DNA from: Rhyzopertha dominica
Lineage: Eukaryota; Arthropoda; Insecta; Coleoptera; Bostrichidae
DNA: 64,000 bases
Direction of reading: 5' to 3'
Assembly (NCBI GenBank): GCA_025024175.1
Contig: QCXZ01000064.1
Location: 43,855,325-43,919,324 of the forward strand
Below the pieces are notes generated by a model, which saw nothing but the letters and a program-made list of their open reading frames with translations, did no database searches and had not been told where the DNA came from. Shown here one piece after another: positions 10,041-23,417 of the stretch. A program made the position numbers and the translations under genes. Within the stretch, counting starts at the first letter, position 1. Each line of letters starts with the position of its first letter.

Positions 10041-12559
10041 TTCAAGTTAAAGTAGAAGAACAGTAAATCTGCCGCGCCTGTGCAGAGGATAGAACTGACG
10101 GCGGAATTAATTGTGAAGGGATGTGTAAATACCGTTGGCGGATATTTTGCTTCTGAGTGGCTGCATAGTACTTGATTTATAAAACTTTATTACATGCCAT
10201 TAATAATTATAGATGAACTGACACAAACAATAAGTAAAACTAAGTCATATTTGTTTCCTTTATTTTTCTTAGCTTACTACGACAAAGAGCTATCTCCGCG
10301 CCCTCTTGCTAACCGTCAGTGACTAATTTATACACAAATTGCACATCAAGGCTAGCTGTTTAGGCTACTAGGTAAATCTAAATTAATTTCAATTTTTCTA
10401 ATCCTTCCATTACTTTTGTATTGTAGAGAATGCTGTGCTGAGAAATGCGTATTGTTTGATTAGTTGCATCCCGAGGGCTGGAGTCTTGTAAGGAATTCTC
10501 ATAGGTAACGCCTCTAAAACAAATTCAATGTTTCCTTATTAGTGTTTCCGTAAATCTGTAACTCCACACAATTCAACGGCAGGTCGACTACATTCTCACA
10601 TTAAGCTCTCGCAACCCGTTCCTATACATTGAACAGTTTAATTGGATACCGATAACATCCCACGCTTATTTAATATTCACATATTAAATATTGCAACAGC
10701 CGCCCATTGCCTATAGAAAGTGGACCGGCTATTGGAAGACATCGTGATTTCTCCTGGTGGATGGCGGACCGTCTGGAAAATCATAAATGACTCGGCCACG
10801 TACTGCGCTCTATTGATATTCAATAGCCAGCTTTCGAGAGATGTATTTGGCACATCTCCAAACCTAAACTCCGAATCGGAATGTAACGGGAGAGTTCGCT
10901 TATGAGTGTCTTTGTAAAGCACGACGAGCCAACGTGCATGCTAATGTAGCTCTCAATACGCACAAAAGAACGATAAGCATGTCCCGAAGAAGTATCACTA
11001 TTCCTGGTATTTCACACTGAAGAAACAGTCACGCAAACAACTAAATCAACATAAATGTTGCCTAGGATTCGCTTATATCTGATATCGCTATAGGAATAGC
11101 AAGATCAATAATATCTCAGAAGTCCAGTATATATCTTCAAGGAAAACAATGCAACCGGAATTTTTACAATCTACCAGTAACCTGACTTGTTCTGTCACAT
11201 ATTTAAAGCACCACCTTGTAGGTATGGAAGTAAATAAAACAGGCAGAACAGAACAAAACTCCTCCGGAGATGCATAATGCGTGTGCTACCCATTTCATAA
11301 CTGTGCTAGAGGCTGGATGTCCTAAATATGCGAAGTAGTAATGAATGAGCTGTCGCTTTGGACATAAAAATTCATTTATTTGTTTGTGCGGATGCCTGTG
11401 ACTATACAAATGGATAATAGTCGTCAAAATATGACAAGAAAATAGATTTTTTTTATAAACAGGTAGAAACACAATTGCATAATATTTGCTGGTTTTTTAC
11501 GTGAACACATCTTATCTGGGGTATATTCCGTAAATTCCTCCTTACAGGCAATGTCACCTAGATAGATAGATAAAATAGGTATAAGTAGAGCTCTATATAT
11601 ACAGAGTCTTCGTAGAAGTAGATACTTCAGTAAGAGAGAATGCATGGAATGTATATATACAGTACATACATTCCCGGATTGAATTTACAAAAAAAATATT
11701 CATTTTACGCTAAAACTACAAAGATAAAACATTTTTTGCTTGTTCTGAAACCAGCAAATCTGTAATTAAAACTTCATTATTCTGGCTTAGTGGAAAGTAA
11801 AATCCATTTTTCTTTTGATTTTGAAGTTAGTATATTTAGTAATTAATTTTAACTTTAAAGTTCATCATCTAGGCGGGCTCGCTTTGTATTGAAGATTCTT
11901 CAAGAGTTTACTACCGTAAACTTTTATGAAGTGTTGAATTTCAACTAGCAAATTTAATTAATGTTATGATATGGGTGAGCAAAGTTATCAGTCTTCCATT
12001 ACAAAGTTCAATGAGGAATATTCAGATTTCTTCCTTGAAGGCCTAAAAACTAAAAAAAAACCTTTCTAGCAACTGGATCTGTTAAAAATTAAAAAAGGGA
12101 ATAGATTGTGCAATAAAGGAGACACTGCTACATTATCGTGTTGGAATCTGTACAGGATCATTCAGAAACCTCACTAAGAAAGTGATCACTCCAACTGGGC
12201 ATTAGAAGTCCCGCATTCAACAATTTTGAAATAGAAGAAAATTCACCCATACAAATCGAAATTTAATCATACATCAGAACCATCAGATGATGCAAAACGC
12301 TTATATTTGATGTTTGTGGATGGGAGATCACATGTCCAGAGGCCAGATTGTAGGAGAATAGTGCTTTATGATGAGACAAGATTTCCTAGCAATAGTTGAC
12401 TCTCAGAAACTAACGTACGTAACAAAAGTTTTGGCAAAAATTTATGAAGGCTAATACAAAGTAGAAAATTAACAATACTGAAAATAATGAAATAGTATTA
12501 CATTTTGTCACGCATCTAGATCATATTTCAAGAATTACATCACTGACAAGGGTATTCGG
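10041..12559. other. Intergenic stretch without recognised genes
   Basis: No supported gene. Overlapping ORFs at 10677-10922 (minus) and 10720-10905 (plus) carry no motif. A tetranucleotide GATA-type run is present near 11562. The sequence at 12290-12440 looks like a worn coding fragment (an FDVCGWEITCPE-like stretch interrupted by stops), but I could not place it in a family. Confidence 0.35.
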
Positions 12560-13430
12560 TCTTAGATGGCACGTAGTTTTGTCCTTACATGTCACATCAG
12601 CTTTTGGACAATTCCAATATCTATTGCACGCATCTTTGGAAAAATGCGCAACTGCTCCTCGTTTTGTGCTTCCCAGCCATTATCATACCTAAACCTTTCT
12701 ACTTAGTAGACTCCAAAATTCTTAGATAGGTCGTGCTTGTGGANGATTTGGGGATTGTCTTGTTTAGATACAAAAGGTATGCGTTTTCGTTGTTCGGGCA
12801 TAATGACAGAATACCAGATCTGGCCAGAACATAATTTCGCCTACATTATGTTGTGTCCTAATAAAATTTAATAATCCTGGACGACATTTTTGCGTATATA
12901 GACTTGCATCTATAGCTTCGCCTCTAACATATTCAACATCGGGGCGTAAAACACGAGCTTCAGAAATCGCACACCATATAATATGTTGTCCGGAGTGTTC
13001 TCGATATTATCTGTATAAGAACCATCATTTCATTTCATTTCCACGTTCGCAAAAGTAAAATACTTTTCGTCAGCCATAACAATCGCTATGTTGTTTGCAA
13101 AGTGAACTGTCCGTAGCATTCGACAACATCGCGGTATCCTTTGCAACTGGGCATTCGTATATTTAGGACATTTTTGTCTTTTACAAAATTTTAAACCATT
13201 TTTAGCAATTTCTCTACTGATGGTCATGTGGGAAACTTGAAATCGCCAACCTAACTTTCTCACTGAAGTTTTGCACTTTCTAGTATTCTGTTACAATAAT
13301 CCTTAATCGTGCGATAAATAGTTCTAATGGAAATATTTTAATTTTGACATATGCGCACAATTTCCCTTTTGAGAAGTTGGCAAACTAACCACTAATCTCT
13401 AAAAATATCTGGATGTCACTTACATACCAA
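12560..13430 (-). pseudogene. Tc1/mariner-type transposase relic
   Basis: On the minus strand, an N-terminal helix-turn-helix-like segment (REIVRICQ...ISIRTIYRTIKD) is followed by WRFQVSHMTISREIAKNGLK and KYTNAQLQRIPRCC. MADEKYFTFANVEM, the region around the first catalytic Asp, comes next, then LVFYAPM and degraded WPDLVFCHYA. ARPI-x-EFW marks the region of the third catalytic residue. Many stops and shifts are present. The overall order matches IS630/Tc1/mariner DDE transposases. It is distinct from the DD41D element at 42148-43790. TIRs were not identified. Confidence 0.7.
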
Positions 13431-15434
13431 AATGCACTTTAACGCTTCTAGCTGTTGGTCATTGTACTAAAATTGACGGTTAAAATTGTGAACTTAACAT
13501 AAAAAATACACCATTTTCTTTGAACGCGCCGTTAAATTGATAGTACCATGACCAGCGGCATGGTGGCGCACGAGTTTCTACTTGTCACACTTTTAAAGTA
13601 ATTACAAACCAAACCAGTATTGACATTTGTTATTGTTTTGAATGCAATAGTAATAGATAATGCTAATGCAATTCTAAAGATCCTGCAAAACATTTTGTGT
13701 CAGAACTTTTGTTACATACGTTAAGATACTGGAGCGATATTAATCCACATTTCAGAATTTTACAAAGTCGCCAGTATTTTGCCAAAGAAAATGTATGGAG
13801 TGCCGTTAGTTATCACGGGGCACACACTTTTTTGATAACTATCCTAATCAGCACACACAGCTTTCTTAACAATAAACTGAATGTTTTATAAAAAGGATGA
13901 TTGGCCTTCCCATTATTATCGTGTTGCTACTAATTAGTTTAACGATAATCAGTCGATCGGAAGAACTCGTCCAGTATTATAACCTGCCAGGAGTCCCGAT
14001 TTAACAATTTTGGATTTTTATTTGTGGTGACGTTTAAAGCAAATTGTATATGGAGATAGCATTTCTAATAATGTTGAAAAATAAAAAAAAATCTAATAAG
14101 AGACGCCGTCTCATCATTATAGTTAAAGTAGAATTGTGCGTGTATAAGGGTTCTGGCCTAAAATTACTTTTTTTATCTCAAAGCTGTTTCTTTGAGTTGC
14201 CATTTGTTAAAATCATGTTTTTCACAAACATTTTTGTTATTTAACTTGAGTAAACCCATTTGTGACATCATTGTAAAAAAAAAAATAAATAAAGCCGCCA
14301 ATGTGATGGGATTTAAAAAGCAGAAAAGAATTACTACTAAATTCAAATTCAAGAGAAAAATTAACTTTTTTTTCCAGCGATCCAGAATTGTGAAGTTTTA
14401 ATTACAGATATCGATTTATTTTTGTAAACAATCAGAGAATACATATACTGTACCTTCAATTCTCATTCTCACGCGCATGAGTTTACAAGCGTATTTGCAT
14501 GGGAAACGTATCGGTACCTTTATAATAAAGTTTCCATTATACCTAAACTTAAAAGAAATAACCAAGTCGAAAATGTTCGTAAATTAACTGCTATCTCCTA
14601 ACTATAAAAATAATATTTATATCATGTTTACCATAACACAAATTTTCACTAACTAATACTTAAGACATATACTATGAATGTTCTACTAAACAGTCTTTTG
14701 CAAAATGTCAGATAAAGGAGTAAATATTTAATTAGGAAATNAAAAATTTGTCGGAATTGGCTAAAATGATTCAATTGGTCAATATATCATTTCCAAGAGA
14801 ATTTAGCCGTCTATAAACTGAAATGTTAAATGCTAGAAAGTAGTTAGTGTATTGGGATCAAGGAAGCGCTGTCTCTAAATATTAGAAAATGTTAACTGTT
14901 GAATATTCTTCTCTGGTTTTGAAGGGCAGTGCACGACGCTCCTTTACAAGAATAATGCTAGATGTTGCAACATTTATTGCAGTTCTTGCAAATTTTGCAA
15001 TAGAAAAAACCGTATTTAAATTAAGTTTGTTATGACTGGTTTAATATGTAAGTAATATACAAACATGTATATATAAAATGCATGTTTACACATGCCATTC
15101 TGTGTGTGCTACAACCAACCAACTGAAGACGGGTCTGTTTCGCTTTTATTAAAGCTGCTCAGTGCAATTTAGGTTTAGTGTAGACAACATGGCATAGAAC
15201 TGATTTTGCCTATATACCAATATATACCATTGTACTGTGGGGATCGCTATCATTTTTTGTAATTTGTAATATTGCATATATGTAATCGTAAATTCCCTTT
15301 GTATATATTAATATTAAATGTAATTATTTTTAAAATTTTGGGTTTTTCTAAATATATTTCTTGATGACTAACCTCCTTTCATCTTGCTTTGCCGACAATT
15401 TATTAATTATTACTTTCTACCATTTCGCTCTGTA
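13431..15434. other. Intergenic stretch without recognised genes
   Basis: Two kilobases of AT-rich sequence. Short + strand ORFs at 14044-14244 and 14192-14401 are Lys/Ile/Phe-rich composition ORFs without motifs. No repeat shared with other parts of the window was found until the R2 TIR at 15435. Confidence 0.4.
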
Positions 15435-16320
15435 CAGGGTTTCTATAAAATGATCCAGGTGCTTATGGAAATTATCGTTTAAATCAATATGCCGCCTCTC
15501 AAAAAACTNANCACTACTACTGCTTTNACAAATACTTGCCATCTGCCGGTTGTCGAATNATTTAATATAATTTAATATGAGAAAACACAGGGAATGTGTA
15601 TTTTCAACTTTATCGTATGCTGTAGATATACTGTAGTGTTTTGTGGGATAATTAGATTCAAGATTCGAGAAAACTCAAATTTCGGAGCTGTGGAGTGACA
15701 CGGTTTCATATAACTTTTAGGTTATGAATCGTAGTTGTGAGGTTGTGACTACAGTAAGGCTGTTAAATTGTACTGTAATGAACTAAAAGATATTTTTAGC
15801 CTGTTGCAATGGTAAAATTTAGTTAGGTTAAGTGGAAGTGACCTTAGCTGCAATAACGGGGTACCGGGTCTTTTACTCATGGGAAGTTTCCTAGCCTGGA
15901 AATTGTAAACAGGTAAATTGTTATGGGGCAATGTTGGTTACAAAAAAACATACAAACATTAAAATGGTGAAAGACCGATATTGACTGCGTAAGCTTTATA
16001 ATTTGCGGAAAATATTTAAGTTTATAAAGCCATGTCTTACAGTTAGTAACCGCAATAAAAGAGGGTTACGTTGGACGNTATATGTTGTGTANATATTAAA
16101 GTAATGTGTAGCTTTGTACAGGCAAATTATTGTTATTACTTAGCTCTTAAAGGAAAATATAACCGTAAATTGTTGGAAAATCTTTATAAAACCTTCAATT
16201 TCGTGGCTATAACTTTATCCGCAACCTTCAGCGTGTATGACAGTTGACAGTATATGGTGCTTATTGTTCCTTTGCGGCAGTTACAAAAAGGAGGCACAAA
16301 GAATCATTTATAGAAACCTC
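15435..16320 (+). repeat. TIR element family R2, copy B
   Basis: Left end CAGGGTTTCTATAAAATGAT after TA; right end GAATCATTTATAGAAACC. Together they form terminal inverted repeats about 885 bp apart. The body matches copy A (8206-10040) and the reverse complement of copy C (23418-25029), including GCGGCAGTTACAAAAAGGAG near the right end. It contains Ns and no conserved ORF; the 80-codon + ORF at 16237-16479 crosses the element boundary and is not supported. A non-autonomous DNA transposon flanked by TA on the left fits a Tc1/mariner-type MITE. Confidence 0.7.
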
Positions 16321-18859
16321 AAACTCACTCATGCTTGCCGACAAAGGGCTTGGACTTTCAAGGCAATTTCGAAATTAATCCCACTCACCATTTTCTTACT
16401 GCTTAGGGATAAGATTTTTGTACAGTCAGTTTTAAAAGCTCGCGCTCGAAAAGAGATTAACGTATTGCTATCAAAATAAATTGTGAATCTAATTCGACTT
16501 GGCCGTTTTACTAATCACACGCACATTCCCACACTACGATCCAATTTATGTTTCCTATATACTTAACGAGTTAGCGTTCAGGATATGATATTAAAATTAA
16601 ACAATCTTATCAAAACACGGTAAAATCTACAAAGTGCGTTAAGTGAAACATCGTTTCTTATTGATAACTCTCTATTTTACCTTCGACATTATTAAGTCAT
16701 CAAATTTGGCTTCAATTTGAGAAAAGTCCTTCGAACTACGAAGTTCAAGTTTGGGTGAACGGGTTGAAAGTAAATAAAACTAAATGTGTTCACTAGACAT
16801 CCTTCTGTAACTGCTTGATTATGTCAGCTGTGAATTGATTAACAGATCTCTTCTTTGCACGATTTTTTAGTATTAAAACAAACAAAACAAAACGTATTAA
16901 ACAAGTTGTTGCGAAGGATAGGATAACCGGAAAATTGCGATTGACGTATCTGTAAAGAAGATATAGTTTCGATTATCTAAGTATCAACAAACATTATAGG
17001 TAAATTAAATGCAAAATTAAATGTAACTTTGTCTTAATTATTATATGCATTTGCATATTTGTACCTGTAAAATAAGGAATTAAGCACCTTTATAGCACTT
17101 TCGAAGTTATTGTGTCACTGGAAAAATCACTTCATCACGCAATGAGCGCCTTTTCCGCAGAAAATCATTTTCTAAGAACGTAGCGGCACTTGATTCGTGA
17201 TGCGTTAGCCGCATCCTGAGGTTTAGCGGCTCGTCGGTTCATTTACTGTTCTTTATCGCGAGATTACCTCATTGTCTATGCCTCACAGGTTCAGTGATTA
17301 TACAAGTTTCCAATACTAATTGCTCGTTAATCTGGGATATTGAGGAAACCTCCTGTGGGGTTTCCTCGTTTTTATTTGAATATTCAGTAGTCTTTGGTTG
17401 CGTGCCCGCTGAACTTTTCTATTTTGTGTGGGATGTACTGGATATTTTGTATCTAGAAATCAAATTGGTAATCTTCATGCTAGATAATACTAAACTAAAA
17501 CATTTCATTCTATAGCAGCAAGAGCAAACATCGACGGTGTGTAAAGAAACGTCGGTATGTTAAGATGAAACATATTATGAACGAGCGAAATACAAAAAAT
17601 GTATATTGCACACGTATTGGTGCATGATACGCTACAAAATATTTTACTGCAAACTCTCAGTGAATAACAAATGTATGTTCGTTTGTAAGCATCGATAAAT
17701 GTTGTTAGAGTATATATAACTCATTTGCATCGTTATTCGCAAACTTCTAAATAAAGTATGCGAGTAGTAAATAGATATGTAGCTTAATTATACCCAATAC
17801 CTATAAGATGACTGCTGTATGAAGGTGTTTCATAAAATTTTAAAAAAAGTGAAATGTACCTGATAGGACTTACCTTGTAAGTTGTGTTATATTTAAGTGT
17901 ACTATCTTGGATGCATTGGTTACTCACCTAATTAGAAAGGCTTTATTGTAATCAGAAATAATTCGATTAATTTCAAAAACCTGATATATCAACAAATAAA
18001 TTAAATTTGGACTTTTAGACAAATTGTAGCAATGCTACTGAACATTTATATTAAACAAATTAAAAAATATGAAGTTCTCTGATCTGTGTTCGGTATCAAT
18101 CATGAAGATTCAAAACTAAAGTGATGGATGTACGATAAATGTTAAATATTATATTCGTTTTTCCTGGCCGCTAAATAATAATGATTTGTTTTTGTTTTCT
18201 AGTAATAGAAGCTGGAATTGATTTTATATGCATTTCACGTGTATAGGAAACATCAAGAAAATTTTGCAAGACTCGAACGAGACTTTTCAGTCTTGTGTCG
18301 TGGGCATCACTAATAGTGTTCGGCAAAGATGCAGCCTGTGCATATTATTAGAAGCTAATCGATATGTTGAACACTTGTAAGGACGTTTCTTCTTAAGTTT
18401 TCTGTCAGAATATTTTTTGTTGCTTTGTTTTATTTTTCATATAGTTCAAATTTTTACAAATTTTTAAGCTTTCATTGCAAATGTAATATTGTGTTGTAAT
18501 ATTCCCAAAGTTCTACCCAATAAACATTAAATGTACATCAGACATTTGTCAATTTTGATATACTTCAAACTCCAAAACAAGTAGCCTAAATTAAACCATA
18601 ATGACAATAGTTGTCAAATTTGATAGCAATCAAAATTTAATATATTTCAATTTAATATAAATTTGGCGTGATTTGGCATGATCGTCTAGTTAATTTTACC
18701 CAGGCCTATGTTGTGTCAAATTTACCTACCTTTTATTTGGAATGCATTGTTGGGAAAGCTGAAATGGTTAAGACAATGAAACACAAGATTACCGCAAACC
18801 CTAAAAATGAACACAAAGGTTCTTTATTGATTTCATTTCCTACCTAGCTTGATAGAGTG
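16321..18859. other. Intergenic stretch without recognised genes
   Basis: No supported gene. The segment at 18515-18670 contains repeated, partly inverted TTGTCAA(A)TTTGAT-like words and may be a small MITE. The GC-richer stretch at 17130-17290 was not identified. Confidence 0.35.
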
Positions 18860-19770
18860 CCGTGACTCACCTTGGACTATAGGAGGGAAAAGAGCCACGG
18901 CAGAGAAAACCTCCGTCCCAACTAACTCAACCCATGAACCCGCTATCCATGCATACGTGATGCAGGGAAGCATCGTCAAACCCCGTACCTAGCACACAAC
19001 AATGTCCTACCGTTTCTCTACAAATAACCAAGACGTCTCTCACCCATCTTTAGTTAATATATCGAGAATAGTACTTGGCTATCTCAAATGAATACACCTA
19101 TACAAAACGCTTCACACCTATTCTCCAAAATGGTGGGTGAGCATCATGTATCTGTGCAATCCATATGAAAAGCTCGACATTCACAGACACACAAATAGCA
19201 TAGCAGAATCAACATCAATAGTAAAAGCAGCAAGTATCAAAATGTAAACATGGTAAAACACATAATATGGCAGTAAATACATGTAATTACAATAAAGACA
19301 AGGCACATAAAATACAATAACAAGGACAAATATCAAGATCATATAAACATTCAAAATATATACATATATCATGACAAGAAAGACATGTTATATAACAGAA
19401 GCACATTTAAAACAGATATCAACACATACAACATTCAAGACATCAAATCAAATACACATCTGACATAGCGGGCTCATGTTGGTAAATGTAATAAATCTAA
19501 ACGAAGCAGTGAAGTTAATACTTTTGAGTACCAAAATGAATAATTAAATTATAATGCAAACATGAATTAAATTATAAACAAACAACTGGACAAAAATATA
19601 TAAAAATAAAATGAACTGTTAAATACAAGATAAGAATTTAGCAAAGCCAAAGATTGAATGCAAATGCAAAATTCTAAAAGAAATAAAAACATAGAAATAT
19701 AAATACAAAAATCCTTACATTCTAACTAGTAAAACCTGACCAATACAAATCTAATCTATAAACCCTAATA
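18860..19770. repeat. Strand-asymmetric A-rich, G-poor tract
   Basis: Starts with a C-rich segment (about 18860-19030) and continues as about 600 bp in which the + strand is dominated by A with ACA/ATA words and few G or T runs. ORFs reported on the minus strand here are side effects of this composition. Such a skewed tract next to a GC-richer block is common in the non-coding parts of LTR elements, but no LTR pair or polypurine tract was demonstrated. Confidence 0.35.
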
Positions 19771-20281
19771 TCTAAGCTAATGAAATCAGAGCTAACAGAA
19801 TCTAAATTGGTTTCATCTGACCTTGTAAAAGTCCGGATCGTTTTCATAACATGTCATTCATTTTTCGTCGTTATTTATTTACTTAACATTAGCAAATCAT
19901 CTCCTTGCTACCTTTTGTTCACGGTCTCGCGAATCGTGATCACCAAACACACACACATCACACACAAAGATTACTACATTACCGAACGTCATCATTCAAA
20001 TTTCTAGGTTATGTATCTCCCGTGATGTGTGTCAATATTTTAGATTATTTTTTTTTAATTGTTAATGGCCCTGCCAGCTTAGGGCAATTAGCCAGCTCAT
20101 TAGGTGTATCCTTTTATTGTTATTAAATTTTATTACATTTCTTACATTTTTAGTTTATCTGAATGCTATATAGATATGCGCATACCGCGTACTAAACCAA
20201 ACAATACAAATAATAACACATAGAGGGCCTGTACAGTACAGTGTAATTACTGATATACTTATATTGCTTTTTATTACGCAT

Positions 20282-20339
20282 GCATCACAATCAACAATTA
20301 TCGCACGCTGCAGCGTGTGTAAAATGATGATTATGATGC
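20282..20339. repeat. 58-bp imperfect palindrome
   Basis: GCATCACAATCAACAATTAT pairs with the end of the segment (ATGATGATTATGATGC) around the centre CGCACGCTGCAGCGTGTG. About 24 of 29 positions per arm are complementary. It lies in non-coding DNA 330 bp from a second hairpin at 20671-20810. Confidence 0.7.
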
Positions 20340-20670
20340 GCCTACTTTTTTATTACCTAGATATTTACCTGCCGTTTAAATTATTACTAGGTATACCTTT
20401 TGTATCCATATCAAAATGAACGAACACTTTTAAAAACCACATTTCTTTATTCTAAGTAACTATAATACTCTTATTTTAAATAAACATTGATTGTACAATT
20501 TGTATTTTTAGATATTTCAATTCCCGCATTTTTAAGTGCATTATTTTCTGAGAGAATCCCTATAACAACCAAGTTTTATGATTTAAGCCTACTAAAAATA
20601 ATTACAAAATTGTAAAAGAGAATGTTTAATGTTTAAAACATTTTTGAGCTTATGATGCATTCGTAATAAA

Positions 20671-20810
20671 AAATAGCGTATGATACGCGTGTATAAATAA
20701 GAGGCCTTTAAAGCCCTTGCGACTTACAAAACACTCCGCTGCGCGTCGTGTTTTGAAATATGTCGCGCGTGCTTTAAAGGCCCTCTTATACACTTGTATC
20801 ATAATATACT
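20671..20810. repeat. About 140-bp hairpin (short MITE-like inverted repeat)
   Basis: The left arm ATGATACGCGTGTATAAATA-AGAGGCCTTTAAAGC pairs with GCTTTAAAGGCCCTCTTATA-CACTTGTATCAT on the right. The inner part (TTGCGACTTACAAAACACTC / GTGTTTTGAAATATGTCGCG) is also complementary. Only a few bases separate the arms. No coding content. This is consistent with a foldback MITE. Confidence 0.7.
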
Positions 20811-21535
20811 ATTATTGAAGTTTGCTACTGTCAGTGTGAATAACACGTGTGTGCTTACGTCCTCCAAGGACCACTTATTCAAAATGTGAGTTTTAACTTC
20901 GGCGTAAAAAAACATAAAAAGTTTTGATACAAAAAATTAACTTAAAAGCTCTATTCAGGTATTAATAAATACAGGGTGTACTATTTAAAAAAAGAAATAA
21001 GCTTGGATCTATAACTTTTTGACGTAACCCCGCATATTAATTTTTAAAACGACGTTGAATTCTACGCAAAAATGTGTTTGCAGAATGTTTTTTACAGAAA
21101 TTTCCAATAAGAAAAGATTTTCAGACATATTTTCAAAATCCACATTTTCGAAAATTACGATAGATTTTGGTCTGCGATTTTGCTATTAAAATTGACCCTT
21201 AGGCGCCTACATCAATTTTCGTCTATTTTGATTAGGTAAAATACTTATAAGTGTACCTTTAAAAGTGTCCAATTTGGCTTACCCCGTAAGTTCAGTCCAA
21301 AAACAAGTTGCACTTGGATTTTCTCAAGCTCTTCTCTCATGTATTCACATTAGTGTTTCTACAGTCAAATCAGACCAAGGTGTTGTGATGGTAAATATTT
21401 AGTCATTATTTGAGTCTTTAACTACCTCATAACCCGCAGAATGTTATAAACCTGATGATTGGAATGCGTATTCTGTTATTAAATATAATAATAAGTGGAA
21501 AACAAGCCAGAGACTGTAAGTTAGTTGTGTGTTAG
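20811..21535. other. Intergenic stretch with a possible transposon end
   Basis: TACAGGGTGTACTATTTAAA at about 20971 looks like the TA plus CAGGGTG end typical of insect DNA transposons. A matching opposite end was not found. Nothing else is recognised before R1 copy 2. Confidence 0.3.
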
Positions 21536-22376
21536 TTCCACATTCAACGGATGGGAAGTATTGTATCGCGAAAAATTTTCAAAATTTTTTATTTGTTCAT
21601 TCGCTCTAAAATGGTCGAAAATGCAAAAAAAAACAAAATTTGAGCAAAACAAAAATTTCTTGTCTGTGGTTTTGTTTGTAGACACGATAACTTTCGAAAG
21701 ACTTAATAGACGAACTTAAAATTTGGCAAACGTATAAGTCTCAACTACCCAAAGCGACCTATTGGTTGTGGGGTAAGTAGGGTATAGGGAAGGGGGCGAA
21801 ATTGGGGGTAACTACCCTTTCTGCAAATTGTAATTATTTTATTTTTTCGTTTTAGTATGTGATTAGTAGTATAACTGCGAGTATTATTCGTTGTTATAAA
21901 TTTTCGGTGCAGCAAACTGTTTAGAAGATATTAGCAAAAAAGCGTCACTTCAAGAAAACGGTTTTTCCTAAATATCTCCGAATATATTTAATATATTCAA
22001 AAAATGAAAATACCACCAGATAGGAAATAAAATTTCTCACAAAAAGTGTCTTAAAATGTATTCATAATTTTCACATTTTCGAAATATTTCCAATAAACCT
22101 ACTTTGGACCCTACTCGTACGATTTTTTAAATTTTGGTACTATATGGCAAATCAAATTTCTGATCAGAAAGCACTCTTGTAATTTTTTTGTTAATTAATA
22201 ATTTTCGAGTTATGTATTTGAAAAAAACGATCTTAAACTTATATATTTTTGCTAATATCACGAGGACTGTTTGTCTTAGAAAAAATGTGTAGCGAAAAAA
22301 TGCTCAAAATCTGATTACCGATCGTATAGTATAAGAAATAAAAACGTAAATGTCATTTTGACAATTGGATGTGGAA
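21536..22376 (+). repeat. Dispersed repeat family R1, copy 2
   Basis: TTCCACATTCAA on the left and TTGGATGTGGAA on the right enclose 841 bp that matches copy 1 (2975-3784) along its whole length, for example TAGTATGTGATTAGTAGTAT and GATCAGAAAGCACTCTTGTA. One TIR base has changed in the left end. Small indels distinguish the copies. The 64-codon ORF starting at 21525 is not kept in the other copies. Confidence 0.75.
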
Positions 22377-22539
22377 GTATTGATTCAATCTGCAGCGTTT
22401 TTTTTATATAATACTTATTAATACTGCAAACACATGGCAGCGTTTCTGAACTGTAATTCATATATTACAGTATTTGATCTCTGCAAACTAGCTGTACGAC
22501 GCAGTTCTTGAAAATGAATTACATTTGACCTCATTACTC

Positions 22540-22880
22540 GATTAACCGAGCGGATCGCGGCGCGAGTGCATCAGGGTGCCTATTGGGTAGAAGCACAAAT
22601 AGGTGGGGCCTACGAGATCTTGCAGCATCTCTTCTACTGGTCCAGAAAAAGCCCCTTTCACTCCTCTCAGGAGCCTATCACGTTTCGTAACTTAATGTGC
22701 TTTAGTGCCCCCGCCTAAAGCTTCCCACATGCTGCATTGCTTCCTGAGATCAATAAAGCCTTTGTAAATTCTTCAGAGAAAATGTGAGCATTGTCAGATG
22801 TACAGTAAATATGGTCTATAGAGTTTATGTTCAGAAATCGAACCTTGGCACATAACTCAACTATTTTGCATTAAATTAGA
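22540..22880 (-). pseudogene. Possible Gypsy-type integrase fragment
   Basis: The minus strand reads CTSDNAHIFSEEFTKALLIS, resembling the second-Asp block of retroviral-type integrases (D-N-x2-F-x-S/E-E-F), then GSNAACGKL where such enzymes have an NG-x-A/C-E segment. Upstream is ...FLNINSIDHIY. Stops interrupt the frame, and the catalytic Glu cannot be confirmed. The fragment is short and alternative readings are possible. Confidence 0.3.
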
Positions 22881-23417
22881 GAATCTCTCTTATTTCTCTT
22901 TCCTAGCTGTATAACCTTTTATATATATTATGACTGTTAAGTTCATAAAATATTTGTACGTTTTAAACTGCATTGTGTGTTTTATGCTATTAAGAATTCC
23001 TTTTCGAATCAATTGCTAACATAATTACTTTATTTTGCCCTACACATTATGGCATCATATTCAACCAACTTACTCACATAGTCTTGAAGTGGTTTGCGAA
23101 CTGACTTAAGCTAGTTACATTTACTGTCACGCATGTATACGTATTTCTCTGTTATAGGCTAGTACCGAGGAATATATGGAATACCACTGGCGTTTTGTGG
23201 ACCCGTTGGATGATGGAGCACCAACAGTTATGAACTTGACTAATACCAGACAACCCTTACGTTGGCAATAAATTCAGACTTGTATAAAACAATCATAAAC
23301 GTCAAAATTCCCAAATAGTATCAGCAGTCGACAAATCTTGTAAAATGTGAACAAAAATCCGCAAATAATGCATTTTTTAAATTAATTCCGTTTTCCTCGC
23401 TTTCCTTGATAAATATC

